From NCBI RefSeq assembly GCF_000023785.1, contig NC_012982.1:2232001-2296000 (forward strand): a DNA stretch of 64,000 bases. The letters are read 5' to 3'. The stretch's first letter is position 1. Every line of letters begins with the position of its first letter. The stretch is from Hirschia baltica ATCC 49814. Its GTDB lineage: Bacteria; Pseudomonadota; Alphaproteobacteria; Caulobacterales; Hyphomonadaceae. Position numbers and translations under genes: made by a program. The notes beneath the pieces were generated by a model. That model did not search any database and was not told the origin of the DNA. It saw nothing but the letters and a program-made list of their open reading frames with translations. Positions 63,183 through 64,000 of this stretch are shown one piece after another.

Positions 63183-64000
63183 ATGACGCAAACCAAATAC
63201 TCCGAAGAACAAAACGAAACGCCTCATGTCGCAAAAGCCATGCGCTCAGGCCTAGCATGGAATTTACTCAATACATTCGCATCTCAGGGTGCTGGATTTG
63301 TAATATTTCTAATCCTTGCCGTAAAACTAGAGCCTGAGGTTTTTGGTTTAATTGCATTGGCTACGATTATGGCAGACATGGTCGCAATTGATGCTCGAAA
63401 TGCAGGTATGGATGCCATCGTTCAGGCCAAGCGTTATGATTCTGAATATTTAAATTCGTCATTCCTTGGATTTATGGGCATTGCAATCACAAGCATGCTT
63501 ATCCTTATCATCAGCGCCCCTGTGTTAGCGCATATTTATGACGCTCCAATGCTTATGCAATTCATACCTGTATTTGGTGTCATGCTTCTTCCTATCCCCT
63601 GGCTTGCGGTGATGGATGCGATAATCATGCGAAATCTAGGTTTTAAGGAGCTAACGCAGCGCAATATTTTAGGCACAGTTATTGGCGGAGCAGCAGGTAT
63701 TGCCACTGCTTTTTCTCCTTGGATGATTTGGGCGCTTGTTGTTCAAAGAGTCGTATCTCTCATTGTCGCTATTGTGTTTGAATACCTTCACACAAAATGG
63801 GCACCCAATTTCCGGCTCAGCTTGTTGGAAGGGCGAGATTTTCTGAAACGATTTGCCCCCTTATGGGCCGTAGCTACTCTAAACATCGCCATGCCAAGAA
63901 TTGCCACTATGGTATTTGGAATACGCTATGGTGCTGGTGAAGTCGGCCTATTAAGAGCAGCGCTTCGCATTGATGAGTCTCTGCGCGGCCCTTTAATATC
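63183..64000 (+). CDS. Second Wzx-like flippase (3' end outside the window)
   Basis: First 272 codons of a MOP-superfamily flippase cut by the right edge. Polar tail, then MRSGLAWNLLNTFASQGAGF, KLEPEVFGLIALATIMADMV and ATLNIAMPRIATMVFGIRYG. At least seven helices are visible. It differs from the flippase at 57234, so the region may export two glycans, or one of the two may be part of another cluster. Confidence 0.88.
   Translation, partial: MTQTKYSEEQNETPHVAKAMRSGLAWNLLNTFASQGAGFVIFLILAVKLEPEVFGLIALATIMADMVAIDARNAGMDAIVQAKRYDSEYLNSSFLGFMGIAITSMLILIISAPVLAHIYDAPMLMQFIPVFGVMLLPIPWLAVMDAIIMRNLGFKELTQRNILGTVIGGAAGIATAFSPWMIWALVVQRVVSLIVAIVFEYLHTKWAPNFRLSLLEGRDFLKRFAPLWAVATLNIAMPRIATMVFGIRYGAGEVGLLRAALRIDESLRGPLI

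Overview
The window reads as chromosomal DNA of a moderately AT-rich alphaproteobacterium. The ribosomal-protein/rpoB cluster, an Irr-like Fur protein, a DUF2336 protein, a Wza/Wzc exopolysaccharide locus and the proteasome-like Anbu cluster together point to a marine stalked or budding lineage such as Hyphomonadaceae/Maricaulales (Hirschia-like). That placement is inferred from gene content and base composition, not from a search. No insertion sequence, prophage, CRISPR array or plasmid function was seen.

Layout. 1-7.2 kb: secE-nusG-rplK-rplA-rplJ-rplL-rpoB on the minus strand; rpoB runs off the left edge. 7.5-11.5 kb: a four-gene plus-strand cluster of circularly permuted ATP-grasp, alpha-E, transglutaminase and Anbu peptidase, predicted to make and/or break an unknown peptide-like compound. 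11.5-13.3 kb: a GFA/DUF6151-like protein, a nitronate monooxygenase and tRNA-Trp. 13.7-32.3 kb: an exopolysaccharide region (OPX lipoprotein, initiating sugar transferase, Wzc-type co-polymerase with tyrosine kinase, outer-membrane barrel, O-antigen-ligase-like polymerase, GH16 glycanase, several GT2 enzymes). It is interleaved with housekeeping genes (rlmB, metG) and with tRNA-Gly, tRNA-Tyr and tRNA-Thr.

32.5-38.3 kb: a ParA-like ATPase with an overlapping unknown partner, Irr, pgi, a lipoprotein cytochrome c, an exported unknown protein and NAD kinase. 38.4-42.6 kb: a signalling group (Hpt protein, EAL-like degenerate protein, DUF2336 protein, lytic transglycosylase without a signal peptide, CheY-like regulator). 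42.6-50.7 kb: metabolic and exported enzymes (ThiO-like oxidase, leucine-dehydrogenase-like enzyme, methyltransferase-like protein, alpha/beta hydrolase, M28 peptidase) and a cold-shock gene with a long leader that contains a well-formed small ORF. 50.7-52.8 kb: feoAB for ferrous iron uptake.

53-64 kb: a second polysaccharide region. It makes a CDP-activated sugar (RfbF, RfbG, an RfbC-like epimerase and a SAF-domain oxidoreductase) and carries two Wzx-like flippases (the second cut by the right edge) and four glycosyltransferases. The first polysaccharide block has the polymerase, co-polymerase and export parts but no flippase; the second has flippases but no visible polymerase or export parts. 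They may supply one pathway or two. The tRNAs Thr-TGT, Tyr-GTA, Gly-TCC, then Trp-CCA and secE lie in an order that recalls the ancestral tRNA-tuf-secE block, here spread over 16 kb.
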